This document shows positions 46,142 through 54,019 of a stretch of DNA of 64,000 bases, one piece after another. The position numbers and the translations under genes were made by a program. This stretch comes from Pseudolabrys sp. (GTDB lineage Bacteria > Pseudomonadota > Alphaproteobacteria > Rhizobiales > Xanthobacteraceae). Position 1 is the stretch's first letter. Each line of letters begins with the position of its first letter. The DNA lies in NCBI GenBank assembly GCA_029980465.1, contig JARYIJ010000001.1, positions 868,001 to 932,000 of the forward strand, given 5' to 3'. The notes beneath the pieces were generated by a model, which ran no database searches, was not told where the DNA came from, and saw only the letters and a program-made list of their open reading frames with translations.

Positions 46142-47572
46142 CTAGAGGCGATAGCCCTGTTGTCGCTCGTCCTTCCAGCGGCGGGCCTTGTAATTGAATT
46201 CTGGCAGTTCACTGCGGTCGCAGACGACAAGCGTCATCCACACATTGGTGCGCTCCTTGATCGTCGTGCGAACGCGCTCGACCAGGCGCGCCCGTGTCCC
46301 ATCGTCAAGACCGGCGACTGCGTCTGTGAACGCAACCCGCACTTCAATCTCGGTCTTGCCATCGCTACTCGTGTAGACGCGGCCGGCGTATTCAGCGATC
46401 TCGCCGAACGAGAACACGGCAGCATCGATCGCCGACGGCCAGACATTATTGCCACGAATCTTGAGCATGTCGTCGAAGCGGCCGATTGTGCCGCACTCGA
46501 TCGCGTTCCAGGCGCGGCCTGAGCCCGCATCGCGCCATGACATAAAGCGCGCGGCGTCCCCGGTGCGGAAGCGAATGACGGGTGAACCTTCGATCGACAA
46601 ATTGGTGACGACCATTTCGCCGGTCTCGCCGGAAGCAACCGGCTCGAGAGTCTCCGGATGCACGACTTCGAACAGGGTCTCCCATTCGAACATGTGCATC
46701 AGGCCGCGGCCGCCGCTCGGCGAGAAAACGCCGTCGGCGCAGGTCGAAGCGCCGAAGCCGGCACATTGTGTTGAGCCGTACCCTTCCTGCAGACGGCAGC
46801 CCCACAGCGCCTCGATCCGCGTCGCCCATTCGAGCGGGTAACCCTCGGCGGCGATAAACAGCGTGCGCAGCATCGGGAAGGCGCGCTTCGGCTCCAACCC
46901 GCGGCGCAGCATCGCCTCAGTCAATGTGTGCAGGTAGTTGGTCGAAGCATAGATGAAATGTACCTCGCCAATGCGCTGCATCAGATCGATCTTGGCGTCG
47001 GTCGACAGCGCGCCACCGATATGAAAGGCGGTGGCGCCGATAATACGCAATCCTTCGCCAGGCCCCCAGCCGCCGGTGGTGAGCCCGCCGGCCGGCACGC
47101 AGTTAACCGCGATGTCGCCGGGGCGTAGCCCGGCGAGGAACCACGGTAATGCGTGCAGGTAGCCCTGCATGTGCACGTCGTGCTGACTTCGACCGTAAAT
47201 TTCCTGCCCCTGCCCCGACGTACCGCCCGTCATATTGACCAGCGCGACCTCTTCGCGTGCAATGCCGAGCCGCCCACCGAACGGTGGCTGGCTCGTCTGG
47301 TCGGCGAGGAAGTCGGCCTTGTTCGAAAGCGGAAAGCGAGCGCGGAATTCATCGAGCGAAGCAAGCTTGGTCGGGTCGATACCGGCCTGCTGCATGCGCG
47401 CACGATAGTAGCTGCTGGTCGAATTGAGGCGGGTGAGTTGCTGGAGCAATTTGCGCAGTTGCAGTGCCTCAAGCTCCGCACGCGAGAGCGACGCCAACCG
47501 CGCGAGCCGCACCGAATCCACGAACGGACTGGCCGTCCTTTCAATGCCGACCTTGTTCGCGGGGGCAGTCAT
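46142..47572 (-). CDS. PaaK-like AMP-forming CoA ligase
   Basis: The start is ATG 47572, inside the end of the DUF35 gene, giving 476 aa. The phosphate-binding loop is NMTGGTSGQGQ, followed by YGSTQCAGFG and a hinge region (RFRTGDAARF, then FDDMLKIRGNNVWP), as in phenylacetate-CoA ligases. It would activate a free carboxylic acid with ATP and CoA, the entry step of the pathway. The ligand pocket cannot be read by eye, so an aromatic, alicyclic or branched acid are all possible. Confidence 0.9.
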   Translation of the reverse strand: MTAPANKVGIERTASPFVDSVRLARLASLSRAELEALQLRKLLQQLTRLNSTSSYYRARMQQAGIDPTKLASLDEFRARFPLSNKADFLADQTSQPPFGGRLGIAREEVALVNMTGGTSGQGQEIYGRSQHDVHMQGYLHALPWFLAGLRPGDIAVNCVPAGGLTTGGWGPGEGLRIIGATAFHIGGALSTDAKIDLMQRIGEVHFIYASTNYLHTLTEAMLRRGLEPKRAFPMLRTLFIAAEGYPLEWATRIEALWGCRLQEGYGSTQCAGFGASTCADGVFSPSGGRGLMHMFEWETLFEVVHPETLEPVASGETGEMVVTNLSIEGSPVIRFRTGDAARFMSWRDAGSGRAWNAIECGTIGRFDDMLKIRGNNVWPSAIDAAVFSFGEIAEYAGRVYTSSDGKTEIEVRVAFTDAVAGLDDGTRARLVERVRTTIKERTNVWMTLVVCDRSELPEFNYKARRWKDERQQGYRL

Positions 47573-47982
47573 TGCCAGGCGGGCTCGAATAGTGGAAGCG
47601 TGATTTCGGGCGTAACTGTTCTGAAGATGACACGAACCGGCATGCCAGCGGTCACTTTTTCTGGCTCGACGCTGACGATGTTGCTGACGATGCGCACGCC
47701 CTCGTCGAGGTCGATCAACGACACAACGTAAGGGACATCCGTGGCGTAAACTTCGCGCGGCACCGGGTGGCGTACGACAATCCAGCTGAACACGCGACCG
47801 CGGCCCGTGCTTTCGATCCACTCGTGCTCAGCAGAATTGCACTTCGCACAATAGAAAGTCGGCGGGAATCGGCAGTGGCCGCAATTCGTGCAGCGCGGCA
47901 ACATGAGCTTGCCGTCGCGGCAGGCTTGCCAGAACGGCTGAGTCTCGACATCGGCGACCGGAAGCGGTTTGGCGTAGGACAT
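47569..47982 (-). CDS. DUF35 zinc-ribbon/OB-fold protein, partner of the thiolase-fold protein
   Basis: A 137-aa protein with an N-terminal rubredoxin-like zinc ribbon (CTNCGHC and CAKC) and an OB-fold domain that contacts acyl-CoA (RGRVFSWIVVRHPV, YVVSLIDLDEG). DUF35 proteins act as obligate partners of thiolase-fold enzymes, as in BbsA-BbsB of toluene catabolism and the ChsH2-Ltp2 aldolase of steroid catabolism. Its gene lies four bases after the thiolase-fold gene and overlaps the ligase start. Confidence 0.92.
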   Translation of the reverse strand: MSYAKPLPVADVETQPFWQACRDGKLMLPRCTNCGHCRFPPTFYCAKCNSAEHEWIESTGRGRVFSWIVVRHPVPREVYATDVPYVVSLIDLDEGVRIVSNIVSVEPEKVTAGMPVRVIFRTVTPEITLPLFEPAWQ

Positions 47983-47986
47983 GGCG

Positions 47987-49144
47987 TCAGTTCCTCAGCA
48001 CCAGGGCACTACCGCACGTCATTGCGCCGGCCGTAGTCAGACAGGTTTCGACGCCGGACACCTGGCGCACACCGGCCTCGCCGCGCAATTGCTGCACGGC
48101 TTCGACGACATGATTGAGGCCGTGGATGTAGCCTTCCGACAGCAGGCCGCCGTGCGTGTTGAGCGGCAATTCACCATTACAGGCGATGCGACCGCCCTGC
48201 ACAAACGGCCCGCCCTCGCCTTCCTTGCAGAAGCCGAGACCTTCAAGCTGCATGATGATGCTGTAGGTGAAGCAGTCGTAGATCTGGGCGATGTCGATGT
48301 CGCCCGGGCCCATGCCGGCGCTACGCCAGAGATCGTCGGCGATGTATTTCGCGTAATTGTGCGAATGGTCAGGCCAGCGGATAGCGTCGAACAGGTCCTC
48401 GCCCTGGTTGGGGCCGCCGCCGTAGGCGCCGCCGGAGATATAGACAGGCTTGCGCTTCATGTCGCGGGCACGCTCGGCCGACGTGACGAGTACGGCGCAG
48501 GCACCGTCGGTCTCGAGGCAGATGTCGAGCATACGGAACGGTTCGACGATCATGCGCGAGGACATGTAGTCGTCCATCGAGATCGGCTCGCGCTGCATCG
48601 CGCGCTCGTTATTCTCGGCGTTCTTGCGAAAGGTGACGGCGATCTCACCGAGTTGCTCGGCATTAGTTCCATATTCGATCATGTGGCGGCGGCACCACAT
48701 CGCCATCGCTTGCGGATAGGTAATCCAGCCGAACGGCGCTGTGAATTGCGTGATGCCGTAGGCCGCCAGATCGCGTCCGCCGCCGAGACGAAAGCCTGAG
48801 CGTCCGTTCATAGCGCGATAGCACAACACGGTCTCGGCGAGGCCCGCCTCGATCGCCGCAGCGGCGGTAAGCACGATCATGTTCGCGGCGTTTCCGCCAC
48901 TCAGAAAATCATTGGCGTAGCGTGCCGCCGGCACGCCGATCTCTGTAGCAACTGAAATCGCCGGCACCGAATCGTTGAAATTGAACGAGACGAATCCGTC
49001 GACGTCAGCCACCTTCAGACCGGCGTCAGCAATGGCCTTGAGGCAGGCCTCTGAGGCCAGGCTGCGCACGGTACGGCCGGACTTCTTGGAGTAGTCTGTC
49101 CAGCCGATACCGGCGATCGCGTATTTATCCCGCAGGGCGTACAT
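47987..49144 (-). CDS. Thiolase-fold protein lacking the catalytic Cys and His (possible retro-aldolase)
   Basis: A 385-aa member of the SCP-x/acetyl-CoA acetyltransferase-like group. Where ordinary thiolases have the nucleophilic Cys, this protein reads DFLSGGNAANM (residues 79-89) with no Cys, and the usual GHPxGATG is replaced by SEGYIHGLN (336-344), so the catalytic His is replaced by Tyr339. The NEAFA motif reads YDCFTY (289-294). Similar changes occur in Ltp2-type proteins, which with a DUF35 partner cleave beta-hydroxyacyl-CoAs by retro-aldol chemistry. The DUF35 gene is next to it. A structural or acyl-binding role is the alternative. Confidence 0.88.
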   Translation of the reverse strand: MYALRDKYAIAGIGWTDYSKKSGRTVRSLASEACLKAIADAGLKVADVDGFVSFNFNDSVPAISVATEIGVPAARYANDFLSGGNAANMIVLTAAAAIEAGLAETVLCYRAMNGRSGFRLGGGRDLAAYGITQFTAPFGWITYPQAMAMWCRRHMIEYGTNAEQLGEIAVTFRKNAENNERAMQREPISMDDYMSSRMIVEPFRMLDICLETDGACAVLVTSAERARDMKRKPVYISGGAYGGGPNQGEDLFDAIRWPDHSHNYAKYIADDLWRSAGMGPGDIDIAQIYDCFTYSIIMQLEGLGFCKEGEGGPFVQGGRIACNGELPLNTHGGLLSEGYIHGLNHVVEAVQQLRGEAGVRQVSGVETCLTTAGAMTCGSALVLRN

Positions 49145-49164
49145 ATATTTCCAACTTCCTTGAC

Positions 49165-49953
49165 TCAGCGTGCGAACGCCGGCTTGCGCTTTTCCTTGAA
49201 GGCCATCAGACCCTCGGTCGCATCCGGTTCGGTGGTGGCGTAGCGATGAACGAATTCGATCTCCTGGCGCAGCCCCGTCGCGAGATCGGTAGCAAGCATC
49301 AGGTTGGCGAGATGCTTGGCGCCGCGCAGGCCGGCGCGACTCTTCTCACCGAGGCGCGCAACCAGCGCGACGGCAGCGGCATCTAGTTCGCCATCCGGCA
49401 CGACCTCGTTGACGAGGCCGATCGCTTTTGCATCGGCGGCGCTCAGGAACTCGCCGGTCAACATGAGGTGCTTGGCGCGCAGGAGGCCTACCGCCCGCGG
49501 CAGGCGCTGCGAACCGCCGGCGCCGGGAAGCTGACCGAAGTTGAGATGACCGTCGCCGATTTTCGCCGACGCCGCGGCAAGAACGAGATCACAGGCCAGC
49601 AGCAATTCGAGTCCACCGGCAACGCAGACACCGTTGATCGCCGCGATGTAGATCTTGCTCGACACCTCGATTGCGTTGAGCATCGCAAAGAAGTCCTCGA
49701 GGAAAGCCGCGAACTTGTCGGGGTTTTGGTAGAGGTTGATGTAGCCATCGAGGTCGCCGCCTGCGGAGAAGCTGCGGCCGCGCCCGGTAATAATGACGGC
49801 ATAGACCTCGGGCCTGGCCTCGATCGTCGCCACCGCCCCCTTCAGTTCCCGCACGGTCGCCCAATCGAGAGGATTGAGCTTGTCCGGCCGGGCGAGGGCG
49901 AGCCGTGCCCACGCTCCATGCCATTCCAGCTCGGTATTCGCCTCCCCGGCCAT
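49165..49953 (-). CDS. Enoyl-CoA hydratase/isomerase-family (crotonase) protein with altered active site
   Basis: The 262-aa crotonase fold is clear: oxyanion-hole segments GRSFSAGGDLDGY and INGVCVAGGLELLLACD, then LPGAGGSQRLPRAVG. Aligned without gaps to classical enoyl-CoA hydratase, both catalytic glutamates are replaced by His (His136 in DGHLNFG and His162 in AKHLMLTG). It may therefore act as an isomerase, hydrolase or C-C lyase rather than a simple hydratase. It is the first gene of the right operon, next to the GntR-type operator. Confidence 0.9.
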   Translation of the reverse strand: MAGEANTELEWHGAWARLALARPDKLNPLDWATVRELKGAVATIEARPEVYAVIITGRGRSFSAGGDLDGYINLYQNPDKFAAFLEDFFAMLNAIEVSSKIYIAAINGVCVAGGLELLLACDLVLAAASAKIGDGHLNFGQLPGAGGSQRLPRAVGLLRAKHLMLTGEFLSAADAKAIGLVNEVVPDGELDAAAVALVARLGEKSRAGLRGAKHLANLMLATDLATGLRQEIEFVHRYATTEPDATEGLMAFKEKRKPAFAR

Positions 49954-49995
49954 TCTTTAGTTTCCCAGAAAGCTGCTATATCTAGCCTGACTAGC

Positions 49996-50018
49996 CAACA
50001 GTCCGTTTGTCCGACAAT
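49996..50018. promoter_or_regulatory. Candidate GntR (FadR-family) operator between the crotonase and regulator genes
   Basis: TTGTCCGACAA at 50007-50017 is a perfect dyad around its central base and matches the FadR-subfamily pattern T-N-GT-N3-AC-N-A exactly. The surrounding 23 bases match 38697-38719 at 20 positions. The site is 54 bases from the crotonase start and 88 bases from the regulator start, suited to control of both and to autoregulation. Confidence 0.8.
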
Positions 50019-50104
50019 TTTGAATAGAGTATCATTCGGCGCCCGATCGTCAAGGGACCACCGAATCGTGATTCAAAGGATCGGAGAGCCGGAGGAGCAG
50101 ACCA

Positions 50105-50875
50105 TTGCAGGACCATGAGTTCAGCCGGATCGAGCGCGCACCCGCCTACCGGCTGGTCTACAACGCGATCGAGCGGGAGATTTTGACGGGGCGACTCCGC
50201 GTCGGCAGTCCGCTGCCAGCGGAGTTGCAGCTCGCCGAGCAGTTCGGCGTCAACCGCTCAACCGTGCGTGAAGGCATCAGGCTCCTGGAACAGAGCGGAC
50301 TCGTTGAGCGCGATGGCGGCAAAAGGCCGCGCATCTCAGTGCCGCACTATCTCGATCTCGCCTCATCGGCGAGCCGAGCGTTGATCCTGCACTCGGTGAC
50401 CTTCCGCGAGCTGTGGGAGGCCTCGATGGTGGTCGAGCCGGCGATCGCCGAAAGCGCGGCACAGCATGTCAACGAAGCGGGGCTCGCGGAGCTCACCATC
50501 AATCTCGAGGCGATGGAAACAATGGTCGTGCGTCTCGAAGGTGGCGGCGATCCAGATCTTGAGGCGTTTGTGCAACTCGACCGCACCTTCCACGAGATTC
50601 TGGCCAAAGTCGCCGGCAATCGCGTGCTGGCGTTGGCCCATGAGCCTGTTACCTCGCTGTTTATCCCGACTGGCCAGATCATCCTGCCGCGACTGAAGAC
50701 CTATCGCCGCGTCTTCGATGCACACCACCATATCTTCGATTGCCTCAAGGCCAAAGACGCCGCCAAGGCCCGCAGCTGGATGCACAAGCACATGGACGAC
50801 TTCCGCCGCGCTTATGAACTGACTGAGCTATCACTTGATGCACCGCTCGATGCGGTCAGCCTAGGCATCTCTTAA
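50105..50875 (+). CDS. GntR-family transcriptional regulator, FadR subfamily (FCD domain)
   Basis: A 256-aa regulator with an N-terminal winged helix (about 12-80: YRLVYNAIEREILTGRL, LPAELQLAEQFGVNRSTVRE) and an all-helical FCD ligand domain (about 95-235) with His residues for metal or ligand binding (FHEILAKV, DAHHHIFDCL). The start is TTG 50105 with GGAGGAG upstream; no in-frame ATG is near. It is divergent from the right acyl-CoA operon and probably represses both operons until an acyl-CoA or acid appears. Confidence 0.93.
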   Translation: MQDHEFSRIERAPAYRLVYNAIEREILTGRLRVGSPLPAELQLAEQFGVNRSTVREGIRLLEQSGLVERDGGKRPRISVPHYLDLASSASRALILHSVTFRELWEASMVVEPAIAESAAQHVNEAGLAELTINLEAMETMVVRLEGGGDPDLEAFVQLDRTFHEILAKVAGNRVLALAHEPVTSLFIPTGQIILPRLKTYRRVFDAHHHIFDCLKAKDAAKARSWMHKHMDDFRRAYELTELSLDAPLDAVSLGIS

Positions 50876-51206
50876 AGCACGTCCAATCGCTAGTCGGACC
50901 CAACGCGGCCGCGCAAGACAGCAAGCCTGCCCTATTCCACACGCTGGCGTCGCGCCGAATGCTGCGGCCGAAGGACCATAATGACCCGGAAGCCGTGCTG
51001 GGGGCTATTTGTATCGCGCCGTCCAAGAACGTGACGCGTGACTAACGCGTCGATCGAGGGCGAAGGACAGCTCAATTATATCGGATCAAGCCCACTCGCT
51101 TCAGCAACATGCTTCCCGATTACTGCCGGAACTCACGCCTGGACAGTGCGAGCAATTGGCACAATTATTGGCGACCAGCGGCTAGTATCTAACTCGGGCC
51201 ACTACA
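50876..51206. other. Intergenic region after the GntR gene
   Basis: About 330 bases with no supportable gene. A short plus-strand frame at 51038-51256 has no family resemblance and overlaps the next gene. No terminator with a T run was found. Confidence 0.45.
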
Positions 51207-51572
51207 ATGAGAACGTCAATTCCAGCGGCAAAAGTCAAATTAAAGCGTGCCTATGAGAAGCCCGCCACGACTGATGGCACGCGCATTCTCGTTGATCGGC
51301 TTTGGCCCAGGGGACTCAAGAAGGATACTGCGGCAATCGACCATTGGTTCAAGGATATCGCTCCCAGCACAGAACTGAGGAAATGGTTCGGGCATGACCC
51401 ATCTCGATGGGATGAGTTTCGGAAGCGATATGTGGCAGAGTTGAGAAAGCACACTGAGCAGCTGGCCGAACTGAAAGAGCTTGCACGCAACGGACCGCTT
51501 ACGCTCGTATATGCGGCCCATGACGAACTGCATAATGACGCGGTCGTTCTTCGAGATGTTCTGATACGCTAA
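51207..51572 (+). CDS. DUF488 family protein
   Basis: A 121-aa protein with the DUF488 signature: VKLKRAYEKPATTDGTRILVDRLWPRG in two blocks, WFKDIAPSTELRKWFGHDP and LTLVYAAHDELHNDAVVL. DUF488 proteins are small cytosolic proteins of unknown activity; some carry a Cys-based site, which is absent here. It is a stand-alone gene. Confidence 0.9.
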   Translation: MRTSIPAAKVKLKRAYEKPATTDGTRILVDRLWPRGLKKDTAAIDHWFKDIAPSTELRKWFGHDPSRWDEFRKRYVAELRKHTEQLAELKELARNGPLTLVYAAHDELHNDAVVLRDVLIR

Positions 51573-51687
51573 ACTAAAGAAATAGCTTCAGTACTACAAT
51601 CATCCTGTCGCAACATCTGATTGCCAATGACGAACCAGTGCCCGTGACATTAGACTCAGCTCTCGTCCTATAGAGCAAACGTCATGA

Positions 51688-51966
51688 TCACGCTTTATTG
51701 GATACAACGACCCATTCCAGTATGGTCCGGATCGCCTCTAAGGTTGGATCCTCTGCCCGACGTACTACGGTGAGAAGTTGAAACCAAAGGTCGTCGCCGC
51801 CGCGTTCGACAAATTCACGGATGGCACCGGCAGCAAAGCTGGCAGGCGTCATCGACACCGCAGCGGCCTGATGTCCAATCTCCTCAACGAGATCTGCATC
51901 CAGCTGCGACAGAACAGCCGTTGCAATTTCAGGCTGATCCAGTTTGGCAATAAGATCGCCGAACAT
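51688..51966 (-). CDS. Small conserved-looking hypothetical protein
   Basis: A 92-aa, mostly helical protein from ATG 51966. The sequence has a regular layout (LIAKLDQPEIATAVLSQLD, then SMTPASFAAGAIREFVERG and DDLWFQLLTVVRRAEDP) that looks like a real small domain with well-behaved codon use. No family is recognised with certainty. It stands alone between DUF488 and the exporter gene. Confidence 0.6.
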   Translation of the reverse strand: MFGDLIAKLDQPEIATAVLSQLDADLVEEIGHQAAAVSMTPASFAAGAIREFVERGGDDLWFQLLTVVRRAEDPTLEAIRTILEWVVVSNKA

Positions 51967-52302
51967 CAAGGCAGACCGCCTCCCATTTCGCTATCGAACG
52001 TGTGTCACTCAATAGCAGTCTAACCTTTTGCACAAGCGGTGCAGCAAGGCGTTGAACTCGGTACAACGTCATTACATCACCCTGATGCGTCGGTGCACAA
52101 GTTCGTCCCGCTGGGCGGCACACACCTTCCAGATCGCCCGCCGCAGCCAAATGCCATGCGCTCGCGACAAGTAACTCGACTATAATCCTCATGCAAAAAT
52201 AGATGGCGGGCACGCACTTCTGACGTGGCTACTCGACCGGTAGATTGACCTCACTGCGGGAACCAATAGCTTCACCTACCGAGCGGCTCGCCAAATTCCG
52301 AA
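51967..52302. other. Intergenic region upstream of the MFS exporter
   Basis: About 330 bases. A minus-strand frame at 51929-52213 overlaps the small gene on the same strand and has no domain sense. Promoters for both flanking genes should be here, but no clear motif was seen. Confidence 0.4.
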
Positions 52303-53775
52303 GTGATTCGCCGAAGGCATCCCAGGACGTTGAACACGTTGGACATACGCAACAAGAGCGTCCGGTGTAGCGCACACGGAATCGATGAGTTTTTGGATCC
52401 TGGCGGAAAGAACCGGTCCGTTCATCACGTGCTGGTCTTCGCGATTGTCGCCCTCGCGTTGCTGATGATGTCGGTCGATACGACCATAGTAGCAACGGCG
52501 CTGGATACCTTGCAGCACGGGTTGCAGACGTCGATCAATTGGGCCGGCTGGACCATCACGGCCTACTCGTTTGGATTTGTGTTGATGCTGCCCATCAGCG
52601 GCAAGCTGAGCGGGCGGTATGGACACCGCAAAGTATTCCTTGCTTCAGTCGTCGTATTCACCGGAGCGTCGCTGTGCTGCGGGCTAGCTGATAATATTTA
52701 TGTGCTCATCGCATTACGCGCGCTACAGGCAGCAGGCGGAGCAGGCATCACACCGTCAGCGACCGGAATCGTTGTGGATCACTTCGGTGGCGCGCGCGAT
52801 CGCGCGGTCGGCTTGTTCGGTAGTATTTTCCCGATCGGTGCGATGATCGGGCCCATATTTGGCGGGTTGTTCGTATCGTATTGGACATGGCGGGGTATCT
52901 TTTTCGTCAACGTGCCAATTGGGCTGGCGGTAATTGTGTTGGCCCTCCACTACGTACCGAAGGATCGGCCAATAGGAGGAGCCCGCCCAAGAATGGACAC
53001 CCCTGGTATGGTATTCCTCGGGAGCGGCCTGCTCGCCGGAATGCTCGCTGCCAGTTATCTGGGTGAAAAGAACGCGCACATATGGTCTTCTGCGTTCACG
53101 GTGCCCTTGGCCATCGCGATTGTCGCTCTATGGATGTTCTTCCGTCATATTGGTCACTCGGCGCAACCGTTCATTGCTCCACACCTGATCCACGGGCCGG
53201 GCTTCGGCGCGGTCAACCTGCTCAACGCACTGTATGGTGGTGGCACGGCCGGCATAGTGGCGCTCATTCCGCTGTACGCGGCCAACCGCTACGGCATCAA
53301 CGCGCTCGATTCCGGTATACTGCTCATCGCCCAAGGGATCGCCGCAATTGTATTGTCAGCCACGGCTACGTGGGCACTACGGAGCACCGGTTACCGGCGA
53401 CCGCTGTATGCCGGGGGCGTCGTGATCGCAATCGGGACACTGCTGCTGGCACTCTCCCCGCCAGCTGGCGTCCCGTCGTACGCTTGGCTGGCCGGTTCCG
53501 CCCTCCTCGTCGGCGCTGGCAGCGGAGCAATCAATCCGGCCAGCCGCAACGCCGGGCTGCAACTCGCGCCTGAGCAGTCGTCGACTCTTGCCGCACTACG
53601 AACGATGTCCCGGCAAATCGGGACAATTATCGCAATTTCGATAGCGACCGCGACCGTTGCTGGTGCAGATGACCCAGGCCGCAACCAAGCCTGGATCTAT
53701 GCCATGGCAGCCCTGCTACTCGTTTCCGCATTACCACTGATCGCTCGCGTACCAGAGCACCATGGTTCATGGTAA
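52303..53775 (+). CDS. MFS transporter, DHA2 (EmrB/QacA-like) family
   Basis: A drug/proton-antiporter-type exporter with about fourteen membrane segments. Features include MMSVDTTIVATALDTL (motif D1), GYGHRKVF-like loop (GRYGHRKVF), the antiporter motif C region (GSIFPIGAMIGPIFGG) and WRGIFFVNVPIG, typical of the DHA2 group. It has 490 aa from GTG 52303; the true start is uncertain because no ATG precedes the first helix (TTG at 52330 or 52339 are options). There is no adjacent membrane-fusion gene and no obvious regulator, so the substrate is unknown. Confidence 0.88.
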   Translation: MIRRRHPRTLNTLDIRNKSVRCSAHGIDEFLDPGGKNRSVHHVLVFAIVALALLMMSVDTTIVATALDTLQHGLQTSINWAGWTITAYSFGFVLMLPISGKLSGRYGHRKVFLASVVVFTGASLCCGLADNIYVLIALRALQAAGGAGITPSATGIVVDHFGGARDRAVGLFGSIFPIGAMIGPIFGGLFVSYWTWRGIFFVNVPIGLAVIVLALHYVPKDRPIGGARPRMDTPGMVFLGSGLLAGMLAASYLGEKNAHIWSSAFTVPLAIAIVALWMFFRHIGHSAQPFIAPHLIHGPGFGAVNLLNALYGGGTAGIVALIPLYAANRYGINALDSGILLIAQGIAAIVLSATATWALRSTGYRRPLYAGGVVIAIGTLLLALSPPAGVPSYAWLAGSALLVGAGSGAINPASRNAGLQLAPEQSSTLAALRTMSRQIGTIIAISIATATVAGADDPGRNQAWIYAMAALLLVSALPLIARVPEHHGSW

Positions 53776-54019
53776 CATAATCGTAAGGCGATGTGCTCAC
53801 CCGGGTTGCGGTCTGTCGCAATGAGATGCGTGGGTTACGCAAAGTATGAGTCTAATCGACAAAACCGAATAACCATGTCGATGCCAACTGGCACGCTGAT
53901 AGATGCTTCATTGCCCTATTTTGACGATTACCACCGATAAGAATGCTTCGTCGCTACCTACCGAGCGGGCATACAGAGGCTATCATGACGCCATTGTTAA
54001 ATATCTGAAGCATGTTCAG

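Noticed and set aside
51929..52213. 94-aa minus-strand frame overlapping the small gene at 51688-51966
   Set aside because: Overlaps the better-supported small gene and has many Cys/Arg with no recognisable pattern.
53888..53907. TGGCACG-like sequence resembling a sigma-54 promoter
   Set aside because: The distance between the GG and GC elements is 14 bases instead of the strict 10, and no matching gene start follows on that strand.
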